From the NCBI GenBank assembly GCA_012934845.2, contig WNNJ02001360.1:62001-126000 (forward strand): a stretch of DNA of 64,000 nucleotides, written 5' to 3'. This document shows, piece by piece, positions 12,446 to 20,890 of the stretch. The notes beneath the pieces were generated by a model, which worked only from the letters and a program-made list of their open reading frames with translations, ran no database searches and was not told where the DNA came from. The stretch comes from Pomphorhynchus laevis. Taxonomy: Eukaryota; Acanthocephala; Palaeacanthocephala; Echinorhynchida; Pomphorhynchidae. The translations under genes were made by a program, and so were the position numbers. Positions within the stretch are counted from its first letter, which is position 1. The number at the start of each line of letters is the position of its first letter.

Positions 12446-13213
12446 TTATTACATGGAAAGCAATTTTTCTTCAATTGACAACGAAAATCCTTCCGAATTT
12501 CAACTAAATAAGGTAAATGTCGGTCTTAATCATCACAGCCCAAAGGTAAGTGATGTTTCTGTTTCTTCCGATAATGAAGAATTACTTCCCCCAATCCCCA
12601 AACTTGTTAATCTAGGGATTATCAAAATAATAAAGCCTTTAGAGAGGCGCATATTACAAGACACTTTCCTCAGAGAATTTGCCTCTAAAATGAACATAAT
12701 AATTTCCAACTCGGTTTGATATAACAACAATGGTATTAAGATATCGTTTTCATCCCAGGATCTCCTGGAGAGCTATGAGAGTTTTTTAACGCAAACTTTA
12801 ACGATTTGGGCACATTCGAGTGCAAACCCATCCAAGCATCCTTGAAAATAGCCAATCTTCCGGCTCACTTGGATGATGAGGATATTGAGATACTAAAAAA
12901 AACTTATAAAATTACTAACTTCCGTCCCCTGATAAGAAAAAACGGCTTCCCGTTAACAATTGATTTTTGTTCAGCGGCGATGGGACAGGCTAAGATACTG
13001 GAAAAGCCGACATGTAATCCATTCATGGGTTTTAGCCTAAAATTCAAAAGGGTCGGTAGTGAGAAGTACACTTATCCTCACTGTAGTCGGTGCCATAAGT
13101 GGGGGCACTGGGCTTAGAGGTGCTCTCTACCGACTACATGTGAGGTGTTAGCTCCTCTTCTTGCCCGGTTGGAGTAGAAGATGTGTCTTCTTTAAGAAGT
13201 AAAGCAGTTTGTT
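12446..13213 (+). repeat. ORF1 tandem duplication, unit 1
   Basis: About 768 bp, repeated at 13226-13992 with an offset of 780 bp. Differences seen are very few: T/C near 12500, a C/T near 12704, one A missing from an A-run near 13680 in unit 2, and A/G in CAGGCT(A/G)AGATACTGG. Both units share an in-frame TAG inside the zinc knuckle, so that stop predates the duplication. The short spacer 13214-13225 includes AAACTGCTTTA. Confidence 0.9.
12454..13160 (+). pseudogene. LINE-B copy 2 ORF1, first unit
   Basis: The coding part begins MESNFSSIDNENPSEF and reaches IIKIIKPLERRILQDTFLRE in the frame ending at 12719. It resumes in another frame (12806-13117) with PIQASLKIANLPAHLDDEDI and a CSRCHKWGHWA knuckle whose last cysteine follows a TAG codon, giving C-x2-C-x4-H-x4-C once the stop is ignored. 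The N-terminal piece resembles KLLEHQERQSLFNTFLRGF of the copy at 49475. The same coding region is repeated in unit 2 (13234-13940). Confidence 0.75.
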
Positions 13214-13225
13214 AAACTGCTTTAT

Positions 13226-13992
13226 TTATTACATGGAAAGCAATTTTTCTTCAATTGACAACGAAAATCCTTCCGAATCTCAACTAAATAAGGTAAATGT
13301 CGGTCTTAATCATCACAGCCCAAAGGTAAGTGATGTTTCTGTTTCTTCCGATAATGAAGAATTACTTCCCCCAATCCCCAAACTTGTTAATCTAGGGATT
13401 ATCAAAATAATAAAGCCTTTAGAGAGGCGCATATTACAAGACACTTTCCTCAGAGAATTTGCCTCTAAAATGAACATAATAATTTTCAACTCGGTTTGAT
13501 ATAACAACAATGGTATTAAGATATCGTTTTCATCCCAGGATCTCCTGGAGAGCTATGAGAGTTTTTTAACGCAAACTTTAACGATTTGGGCACATTCGAG
13601 TGCAAACCCATCCAAGCATCCTTGAAAATAGCCAATCTTCCGGCTCACTTGGATGATGAGGATATTGAGATACTAAAAAACTTATAAAATTACTAACTTC
13701 CGTCCCCTGATAAGAAAAAACGGCTTCCCGTTAACAATTGATTTTTGTTCAGCGGCGATGGGACAGGCTGAGATACTGGAAAAGCCGACATGTAATCCAT
13801 TCATGGGTTTTAGCCTAAAATTCAAAAGGGTCGGTAGTGAGAAGTACACTTATCCTCACTGTAGTCGGTGCCATAAGTGGGGGCACTGGGCTTAGAGGTG
13901 CTCTCTACCGACTACATGTGAGGTGTTAGCTCCTCTTCTTGCCCGGTTGGAGTAGAAGATGTGTCTTCTTTAAGAAGTAAAGCAGTTTGTTT
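13226..13992 (+). repeat. ORF1 tandem duplication, unit 2
   Basis: Second unit, starting at TTTATTACATGGAAAGC and ending at AAAGCAGTTTGTT, joined to the remainder of ORF1 at about 13992. The junction with downstream ORF1 shows that this is the unit in its native context and that unit 1 is the extra copy, or the reverse by unequal exchange. Confidence 0.9.
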
Positions 13993-14395
13993 CGATCTTC
14001 TGCTGCGAGAAAACCTGGGTCTTATTGTAGTGGCGCGACATCGGCTCCCCTGAATGTCTGTGGAGGTATGTCTGACCAAGAACTACTTCATGCTATGTAC
14101 CTCAGATCGGCAGCGTCCAGAAAACAAACAGAGGAGTTGGTGAAATCTTTACTTTCTGCTCTACTAACGTCGCCGACAGTGCCAGCAAACTCGGTGATTC
14201 CTCCTTCGTCGGAAATTCCAGCTTCGAAAAAGAGGGGGCTTCAGCCCATGCCGTTTCCCCTTAAAGATCGGCAAAATGCTGAAGGACAAGAATAAAAGCG
14301 CATCAAAGGGAAATGACGATATTGCCCGAGGGCAAGTACCAACTCTGGGCGGCGCTAGTGGTGGAGGGGGCAACCCTTCCACCTTTAGCTCTGTC
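13234..14395 (+). pseudogene. LINE-B copy 2 ORF1, second unit and C-terminal part
   Basis: Repeats the N-terminal region and the knuckle of unit 1. It then continues beyond the duplication into the frame 13987-14295, with MSDQELLHAMYLRSAASRKQ, SLLSALLTSPTVPAN and SKKRGLQP. That part corresponds to the basic C-terminal region of copy 1 ORF1 (8893-9117). Frame changes and the shared TAG make it inactive. Confidence 0.7.
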
Positions 14396-14429
14396 TAGGG
14401 TGAGGCAATCCCCTTCCAGCTAAACTAAC

Positions 14430-16435
14430 ACAATGCAAAGCAATCAAGAGCCTTTTTCACTGAATATCCTTCAGTGGAATTCGGGAGGTGCTTCTGCCCT
14501 TAGCCTTTTATCTGGTAGATGATGCAGATGTTATAGTTATTCAGGATACGCGGTCTATTCGGCTCCCCAAAATATTACTCGATTTATCCCTAAGCATATA
14601 TCCACCCACTTCACTCCGTATATAACCCATCCTCACTCCTCTTCTTCTCAAGGTCTTTTAACCTTAGTTAAATGCTCCTTAAGATCTTCCCTCCTTCTTA
14701 ACTATTCTTGTCCAGCCCTATCTTGTTTAGCTATATCACTTCGTAAGAACGGTAAACGCATCAGCATAGCCAATATTTATATACGGCCAGGAGAAATTCA
14801 CAAGAACCGTGACATCCTGGATCGTATATTAGTAGTGGCTATGACATTTTACTTGGTGACTTCATCGACAGAACTGCTCGTTGGATTAATGCAGCAAACC
14901 GCATAGCCAGGAACGACTATCTTATTCACAAACCACCATTCCCCACCTTTCCTTGCTCGACAACTAATTCGCTCATCGACATATTACTGCTACATAAGTG
15001 TTTGTTGAAACTCATCTGTACTGAGCAGTCGCGCCAACAACAGACCACCTCTCATGACCTAATTCGTTGGCGGTTAGAGGAAGATACGTTGCTTAGGAGA
15101 AGGTTCCACTTTGATCCCATCAGGGTGGCCTTCTTTCAAGCAGCTATCCAACTCTTCCCCCGAATTAGAAATGAGAGTTTGACCGAATTTAATAACTACA
15201 TCTCTTCGCAAGCTACCGCGTTGCTCTCGACTACCTATAAAGTCGTATATACAATCCCACTTCAACAAAACTCAAGGTTCTAGCTAAAATGTTACACCTT
15301 CCTAATCTCTCTGTTTCCGCCAGACATGCCCTCTCGAATGAATACTGGAGCACTAGATATAGGTTCCGGCTGAGCAGGGATAAGGCAAGCATTTCTCGCC
15401 TTAGCCCTTCTCAGTCTTCCTTCTGGAAGATATTCAAGAAGGAGAAGTCTGTCTGTTGGAGAGATAGAGCATTAGGTTGGATCGGTAGAATAGGCGTTGA
15501 TAAAGTTTTGGAGGAGTCACTATCCCTACACAATTATGGAGCCACTCAATCACCCCAACCAATCCCGCCTTGGTGTGACTTTTCGGTTGCATTTGACCGC
15601 ATTTCCATTCCTTTTGTTATCTCTTCTCTCAGGTCCATCGGGTTGCCTGCGAGAATTGTTAACAGGGTGGAAATATCGCTGTACACCAAGCGATTCTTCT
15701 ATGAAGACGACCCTGATGCACGTCAGTTCTACCCTATTACAGGTGTGCCTCAAAGCTCCCCACTTTCTCCAATCTTGTATCTTGCTGCCTCCATTGAACT
15801 CTACAAAAAATTCAAACGCGATCAACATCTTGTGGTATACGCTGGTGATACCACAGCCCTCTTCTCTGGACGCAGGTGCAAAGATGTAGTCTCTGACATC
15901 AGCCGTTTCTTTACAAGATTAAAAGATCAGCTGCCCTTTTCCAACCTTGTTTTAAACTCCTCCAAATCGCAGGTGGTTGTCTTTCATGGCGCCCCAGCGA
16001 CAAAGAAAAACTCAAGAGATTAGCACTCTCAGCTCTATCTTCTATCCTGAGTAATCAACCTCTCCCTACCTTCACAAGTCGAGTAAAATACCTGGGGTTT
16101 ACTATTACGGTGAACTGGTCAGCGAAAGCTGACCTGGATAGACTAAAACGTATCCTGAAGAGAGCTAGATGAACCCGGAAACGGGCATAACATCTGTCAT
16201 TGAAAGAGAAAACCCAAGTGCGCCTCTGGGGTAATTGGGCTATTTTGGGATTAGTCTTCTTTTCAAGAGGACGTCCTTCAGAACAAAGACTAAGGTTTCT
16301 TAAGCTCCTCATCTCGAGATTACCGAGCATCGTCCGCCTCGATTGGATTCTTCGGGGGGTGACAGACCCCGAGTGGTTCAGTCGGAGAGCGTCGTGTTGG
16401 ATTGGCTGGGGGCTCAGATCCCGTTGGACCTAAGG
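14430..16435 (+). pseudogene. LINE-B copy 2 ORF2 with internal RT deletion
   Basis: Endonuclease remnants (about 14440-15120) match copy 1. The frame 15002-15283 covers EQSRQQQTTSHDLIRWRLEE. The frame 15289-16023 (244 codons) then runs from the connector (RALGWIGRIGVDKVLEES) into FSVAFDRISIPFVISSLRS, with GVPQSSPLSPILYLAAS, VVYAGDTTALFSGRR (normally YADD) and LNSSKSQVVVFHGAPATKK. Compared with copy 1, about 430 bp are missing at 15575-15580, including the RT fingers. The deletion leaves the frame open, so the ORF looks healthier than it is. The 3' frame 16200-16433 is the C-terminal thumb region. Confidence 0.8.
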
Positions 16436-16562
16436 CCATAACAGATCTGAAGACGGAAGAAATATTTACTACTGGGAAGAACATTAACATTACTGTTTTA
16501 GCATGTTTCCTTTTTTAAATTAGCTATCTGTTGTCATCTATTAAGAAAATCTTTATTTATTT

Positions 16563-16645
16563 ATTAGCGCTCTTATTCCAGCTTTCTTATACCAGTTTTC
16601 TTATTCCAGCGTTCTTATTCGAGCGCTCTCATTCTAGCTCTCTTG
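16563..16645 (+). repeat. Minisatellite, right half
   Basis: GCTCTTATTCCAGCTTTCTT, then TTCTTATTCCAGCGTTCTTA and CGAGCGCTCTCATTCTAGC. These are the same imperfect units as 12303-12400, interrupted by LINE-B copy 2. Confidence 0.75.
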
Positions 16646-16799
16646 TTTCATCGATCTTATTAAGACCGTTGCAAATATGATCTAAAAATATGTTTGTAGA
16701 CGCATTGAGAAATTGTGAAATCTGTATTAATAGATCGTGATTTTCATATATGAACAATTCGTCAAGTTGATATTAAATCAAAAAAGGTATATTATAAAA

Positions 16800-17470
16800 T
16801 AAGGATAAAAGTGCAAATGTGACCAAGAAGATAAAGTTCGTTATACGTTCAACATTCGCTGATTATGCGAGTCTGAAACGACTAACAATCTAAGGGAAAA
16901 TAGTAACGATAAAACAAGAATATATTGTCCACAAACGTAATTTAAAGTCGATGTTTAACTGCATACCCAAAAAGAATATAGCGGTTATATTATACCAAAT
17001 GAAATGCAAAGACTAATGTTACTTACGCTGGACAGTACAAACGTTTATTATTAATAAAGAATCAAGATCATCGTTCAGCAGAAAGAAGAGGTGACATTTA
17101 ATCGGCAATTTTGAATCATGTTTTTAACAATAACCATGAAGTGAATTTTGATAATACCAGTATGCTTGAAACTGAGGATAATTATTTCCATCAATGATAC
17201 TGGAATCGATCCACGCCAATGCTGCAAGGTAAAGGATACAGGGCAATAAGTCTATGACTCCAATTTAAAAATACCAAACGATTGAATGAGTTGTAAATGT
17301 CTTTAAATTCTTCCTGAATTGTAAGTACCTTTCTGACAGTCTCATAATTTTGATGATATAATAAAGTTTTATAATTTCATGTTTGCATATTTTTTCTTGT
17401 AAACGGTCACTGAGATTGGCTGAAACGTCGATAAATGATTTATTGCTGTTCTCGTGTGCTTAATATAACT
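16800..17470 (+). pseudogene. Penelope-like element, GIY-YIG endonuclease remnant and 3' end
   Basis: Near 16975 one frame reads IAVILYQMKCKD. A neighbouring frame (about 17020-17100) reads NVTYAGQYKRLLLIKNQDHR and AERRGD, then NHVFNNNHEVNFDNTSMLET and EDNYFHQ. This is the GIY-YIG endonuclease pattern of Penelope-like elements: 'VIYQI.CK.C...YVGQT.R.L..R...H', then 'L..H....H..D..N..VL..E.NY..R...E'. Several frame changes occur and the RT is not found in the window. About 170 bp after the coding remnant lies CTGAGATTGGCTGAAACGTC (17410-17429), a degenerate hammerhead-like core as expected in the terminal repeats of this element class. Confidence 0.6.
17410..17429 (+). ncRNA. Degenerate hammerhead-like core of a Penelope-like element
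   Basis: CTGAGA, a short linker, then GAAA and ACGT followed by C. GAA-ACGT-C has the self-complementary ACGT tetranucleotide that would form helix III in a dimer, with cleavage expected after GTC. The CTGANGA box is incomplete and helix II cannot be drawn, so this copy is probably dead. Its position just downstream of a GIY-YIG remnant supports the assignment. Confidence 0.4.
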
Positions 17471-19160
17471 CACATAAATCAGATTAAAGATCATTTTTAT
17501 ATAATATTATTTATAGTTATATATAATGTTTACAATATATACTTGCTTCTATATATGTAAGTTATTGTTGCACTGATGTTATACTCAACAGCAGTGCAAC
17601 AATTAGATATAACAGGTATATGTGTAGAGGGGTACGATGAATATAAAAGGTTGAGAACACCTGTTTTAGAGATAGTAAGTTGAATTTTTGATGAGATTTT
17701 TTGATGACAATTTCATTTGATGAGATTTTGTAAATTTTACATTGCTATGTAATTTAATTCAATTTTAATTGAATTAAATTAATTATACGAGTTACAAACA
17801 GATAGAATTTTGCACGAAAATATGATTATTTAACCACGAGTGAAAAACTAAATAATTTTAGACTATGAAGTAAATTTACATTTTTTAATTCCTTGCTTAT
17901 AAACAATTTACTATCTCGTTTGGCCATCCGATTAACAAGAGACATTTACGGTTTTTCAAGAAGGCTAATGGTTCAGTAGTCTTAATTTCCAATATTCCTA
18001 CAAAAAAACTTTTGACATCTCTAATTAAAAAAGGAAAAAAGTTAACAAATACATATAAAAATCAAAATATCCAGTTTAGTTGCGGTTTTAAAACCGTTAT
18101 TAAGAAGTTCAAAAACGTCATAACGTTTTGTGACAATATTTCCAAAAACTTTCAATCATTTTATCCTTATCAATGCACACCCTTTTCTTACTATTTTTTT
18201 TCATTAATTAGTATAGAAACTTGAAATTATGCTTCCCACCTTTCCTCTTCACATTTTCTTACAGCTGTAAAAATGTAGATTTTTGATATCACAAGTGTGC
18301 ACGTGATTACCGACCACATTAAACTCAGAAGCTTTATTGATAATCAATCTATTGGTAATCATCTTTTATTGGATCACTTGCAATACGTCTTCGCTGATTT
18401 CGTCTTTCTACTAGGGTGAAAACGTAGTAATTCACCGACAACGAGAGGTGAATTTCTGTCTGGCTTCGAATCCAAATTATTAAAACCACATTTTATGGTA
18501 AAAAATAAAATTTTGTGACTATTGGAAATTATTAGGACCCTTGGGACTTTTAAGGACTATCGGGGAGTCCTATCAACATTCCGTACAACATTGTATTCGT
18601 TTACTAGTACACAAAAAATAGAAATGTACAGAGGATATTGTAAGTATTGTGTGTGCTGTATTGCTCGTTTTAAGTAAGTAAGGGTTTTCTTAAATAACCG
18701 CTTGTTTTGGGAATGGTTATTTATTTTAAGTTAAGCTAGTATTTATCCGGTTGCTCACAACGGTTGTACAAAACACTGAATTCCGTGTTTAAAAGTTATT
18801 GCAGTTTTTCCCAATCAAATGATGCGAAAGAAAATTCATTAGAAATGATGTCAAATTAAACCATTTAATAATGATAAAAATTATTTAGTATGTTTTAGAC
18901 TAAAACATACTAAATGAAAGTTGTGATTTTGATAGCAACATTTTAATTCACTTTATGTTAAATGTAACTTCAGCAAAAACATTATTTCTTCTTAAGAAGA
19001 AATGGTAATATATTTTAGCTTTTTTTTGTGCAAACAATATTTTCTGTGGTGATAAAACAATACGGAAGCTAAATATTACGATCAAATTCATTAATATGAA
19101 CATGCAATAGTAACGCTAAACTAAAGTACAAGGACACATGATTCTGATTAATCATTTGGA
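17471..19160. other. Noncoding stretch with short perfect palindromes
   Basis: No coding region is supported; the frame at 18012-18224 is low-complexity. Hairpins seen: 17564-17603 (12-bp perfect stem ATTGTTGCACTG, 16-nt loop), 18883-18915 (16-bp perfect stem ATTTAGTATGTTTTAG around one A) and 18984-19003 (20-nt perfect palindrome centred on TTAA). None can be tied to a known element. Confidence 0.6.
18883..18915. repeat. Near-perfect 33-nt palindrome
   Basis: Two 16-nt arms, ATTTAGTATGTTTTAG and its exact complement, separated by a single A. There is no flanking gene. It could be a cruciform site or a residue of an inverted-repeat insertion. Confidence 0.8.
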
Positions 19161-19409
19161 TTAAGATTTATCCAATAGTATACTGGATTGTGTTCGTTGA
19201 ATCCGTTCATTTATATTTCTCTGCATTTTTACCAAATTTTCAAAGAGTTCTTCTCCCGTTGGTGATTTAATAAGTATATTATTGAGCGGTTCTTGTCTGA
19301 CAACTTTAGTTTTCATGTATTTTCCATACGACATGCTGAGCCCAAAGCATAACATCAACATTATCATAATAACGATACTTACAACGAAATCGTCTGGATT
19401 AAACGACAT
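19161..19409 (-). CDS. Small single-pass membrane protein (82 aa), unrecognised
   Basis: Open frame from an ATG in favourable context (AAAAAATGTCG) to TAA. The protein starts MSFNPDDF, followed by one hydrophobic segment at about residues 9-28 (VVSIVIMIMLMLCFGLSM). A short basic stretch follows (GKYMKTKVVRQ), then a soluble, amphipathic tail with ELFENLVKMQRNINERIQR that could form a helix or coiled coil. The predicted topology is N-terminus out, since charge is greater after the membrane segment. It does not resemble any of the mobile-element families here, and its composition is less AT-driven than its surroundings. I do not recognise the family. It could be a complete small host gene, an exon, or a chance frame. 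Confidence 0.45.
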   Translation of the reverse strand: MSFNPDDFVVSIVIMIMLMLCFGLSMSYGKYMKTKVVRQEPLNNILIKSPTGEELFENLVKMQRNINERIQRTQSSILLDKS

Positions 19410-19754
19410 TTTTTCGAGACTTTTATTTTTGCTAAAAGTTCGTCTGATTTAGCTAATACATGGAAGGTGTAAACCACCGAAATTCAAGCTATAAAGAAAT
19501 GGCGCGGGTTTCATTCATTACCATTAAAAATGTTAAGCATAATACCGATTTTAATAAATCACAAGATAGATATTGTAATTTAATTACTAATTATTTGTTA
19601 TGCAGGGCTTTCATCAATCTATGTTGAGCGTTCCTCAACCAAATTTGAGATGAATATAAATGACAAGAAATAAAAATAAAATATTTATAATTTAATTTTT
19701 AATCACTTCGTTATTTTGAGCTTTCTAAAATATATCAGATCAGTTAACTTAATT
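19410..19754. other. Noncoding gap
   Basis: Upstream flank of the 82-codon frame. I see no TATA box at a fixed distance or other recognisable promoter motif, and no coding sequence. Confidence 0.4.
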
Positions 19755-20000
19755 TACGTATTTGGTACTGTATATAAATAATTAAAAATAGTAATAAATG
19801 CTTTAATCTTAAGATTTTATATAATTTATATTTATATAAAGTTAAAATTCAAAATAAAAGTCAATTTTTATGAATTAACTTATAAATAACAGACGATGTA
19901 TCAGGCATCAGAATAAGGAATATATGCTATCAGAAGGAACTTATATGCTATCGGATTCGGTCCCTATTCCTCGACCTAACATATCAGCGGAGCCAAATAC
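19755..20000 (-). repeat. Dispersed repeat R1, copy 2
   Basis: Reverse complement of the R1 blocks. Read on the minus strand it contains GTCGAGGAATAGGGACCG, TTCCTTATTCTGATGCCTGA, ACATCGTCTGTTATTTATAA and ATTGACTTTTATTT. It shares the upstream CGAGGAATAGGG block with the copy at 54975-55000, showing that the repeat extends beyond the part kept in copy 1. Confidence 0.6.
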
Positions 20001-20183
20001 ATGTTAATGCAGTATTTCATCTGATGAAATTTGATTATATGGTGTAATATCTTATTCTAAAACAGTATTAGAATAACCTCGCATATTCATTCAGCATCCC
20101 TTGTTATGCTAAAATAGAAATTAGTACTTACTATCTGATTGTTATTTTACAACGTTATTTTTTTTATTTAGAAAAGGCAGTTT

Positions 20184-20358
20184 CAGAGCTTTCGTCGCGT
20201 TACAGCTTCCTCAGTGGCTCATTGTATGTTAATTATTTTTTAAACTTTTCTAAGGTGTGAAAAATAATTAGCTTTTCAAACTTTAACCTTAGAAAAGTTT
20301 GAAAAATAATTAACATACAATGAGCCACTGAGGAAGCCGTAACGCGACGAAAGCTCTG
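20184..20358. repeat. 175-bp fold-back element with hammerhead-like core
   Basis: Inverted repeat with arms of about 75 nt (20184-20258 and 20284-20358), nearly perfect, around a short AT-rich centre. The outer ends read CAGAGCTTTCGTCGCGTTAC and its complement. Each arm, read outward from the centre, contains CACTGAGGAAGC, GTAACGCGACGAAAGCTC. It lies just downstream of the mariner-like remnant on the minus strand. Confidence 0.8.
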
Positions 20359-20360
20359 GC
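20324..20360 (+). ncRNA. Hammerhead-ribozyme-like motif in fold-back arm
   Basis: In order: GCCA (20324-20327), CTGAGGA (20328-20334, fits CUGANGA), a 14-nt segment, GAAA (20349-20352), with AGCT-C at 20352-20356 and TGGC (20357-20360). GCCA and TGGC pair perfectly as helix I directly next to the core. AGCT is self-complementary, as required for a dimeric helix III. The weak point is helix II, where AGCCGTAACGCGAC does not form a good stem. Function is inference. Confidence 0.45.
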
Positions 20361-20394
20361 AGTATATAGTAATAACTCAGCTCTTTGATCTAAT

Positions 20395-20890
20395 AAACTC
20401 CGCACAATCTTGACAACATGAGGCTGAAAGATAAACGGACATTTAACTCTATGGCATTCAAAATAGGTGAATAAGCTGGGAAATAGAACTTGCTAAACTC
20501 AGTAAAAGTCAAGGACTTTCCATTGTGAAAACGTGCATGGCCAAGTATAAGTACTGGTTTTAACAGGTTGGTATTGCCACATTTAACAAATATGTCCGTT
20601 AAACATTCTTAAAACAACTCTGCATTAACATGCTTTGAAATATCCTGCAAAACAGCATTTCAGTCTTGATCATGGCATCCACACAGACATGTTTCGCGAC
20701 ACGTTTGGTGCTACTTTGAAGACTGCTGGAGTATTGACAAGAGATCTACTTCTATCATATCTTGTATTAACTTTAAATCCTAGCTGGTCAATAAAAATAG
20801 CTTTACTATTCGATTTAATCTTTTATTTCTCTAAATATGTTAGAGAAAATACGACGGAAAGTGATTACTGTTAATTTAATGTTTCATCTC
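20395..20890 (-). pseudogene. Tc1/mariner-like DDE transposase relic
   Basis: On the minus strand near 20790-20660 a frame reads FIDQLGFKVNTRYDRSRSLV and NTPAVFKVAPNVSRNMSVWM, the 'D.VGFN...R..RGR.......V.....R.RNVSV..A' region around the first catalytic Asp. After a frame change, about 20560-20400 reads KPVLILGHARFHNG (normally LDNA.FH; the Asp is Gly here) and FPAYSPILNAIEL (normally LPPYSPELNPIE). Terminal inverted repeats were not located. The plus-strand frame at 20635-20874 is a shadow of this gene. A possible N-terminal helix-turn-helix remnant may extend to about 21060. Confidence 0.7.

Larger units (their letters stand above)
12400..16562 (+). mobile_element. LINE-B copy 2, full span, inserted in a minisatellite
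   Basis: Contains a 5' ORF1 that is tandemly duplicated (12446-13213 and 13226-13992), the remainder of ORF1, an endonuclease and a reverse transcriptase shortened by an internal deletion. It ends in AAGAAAATCTTTATTTATTTATT at about 16540-16562. The same minisatellite lies on both sides (12303-12400 and 16563-16645). The overall order is that of copy 1. The duplication differs between its two units at only a few sites and is therefore recent. Confidence 0.85.

Noticed and set aside
12288-12453. ORF start at 12288 upstream of LINE-B ORF1
   Set aside because: The first 50 codons are translated minisatellite. The real ORF1 begins at the MESNFSSIDN methionine near 12454, as in the second unit.
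18420-18480. tRNA-like B box (GGCTTCGAATCC)
   Set aside because: No A box at the proper distance and no cloverleaf can be drawn.
20635-20874. 79-codon plus-strand frame beginning MKYPAKQHFSLD
   Set aside because: It is the complement of a mariner-like transposase region whose minus-strand residues are recognisable.
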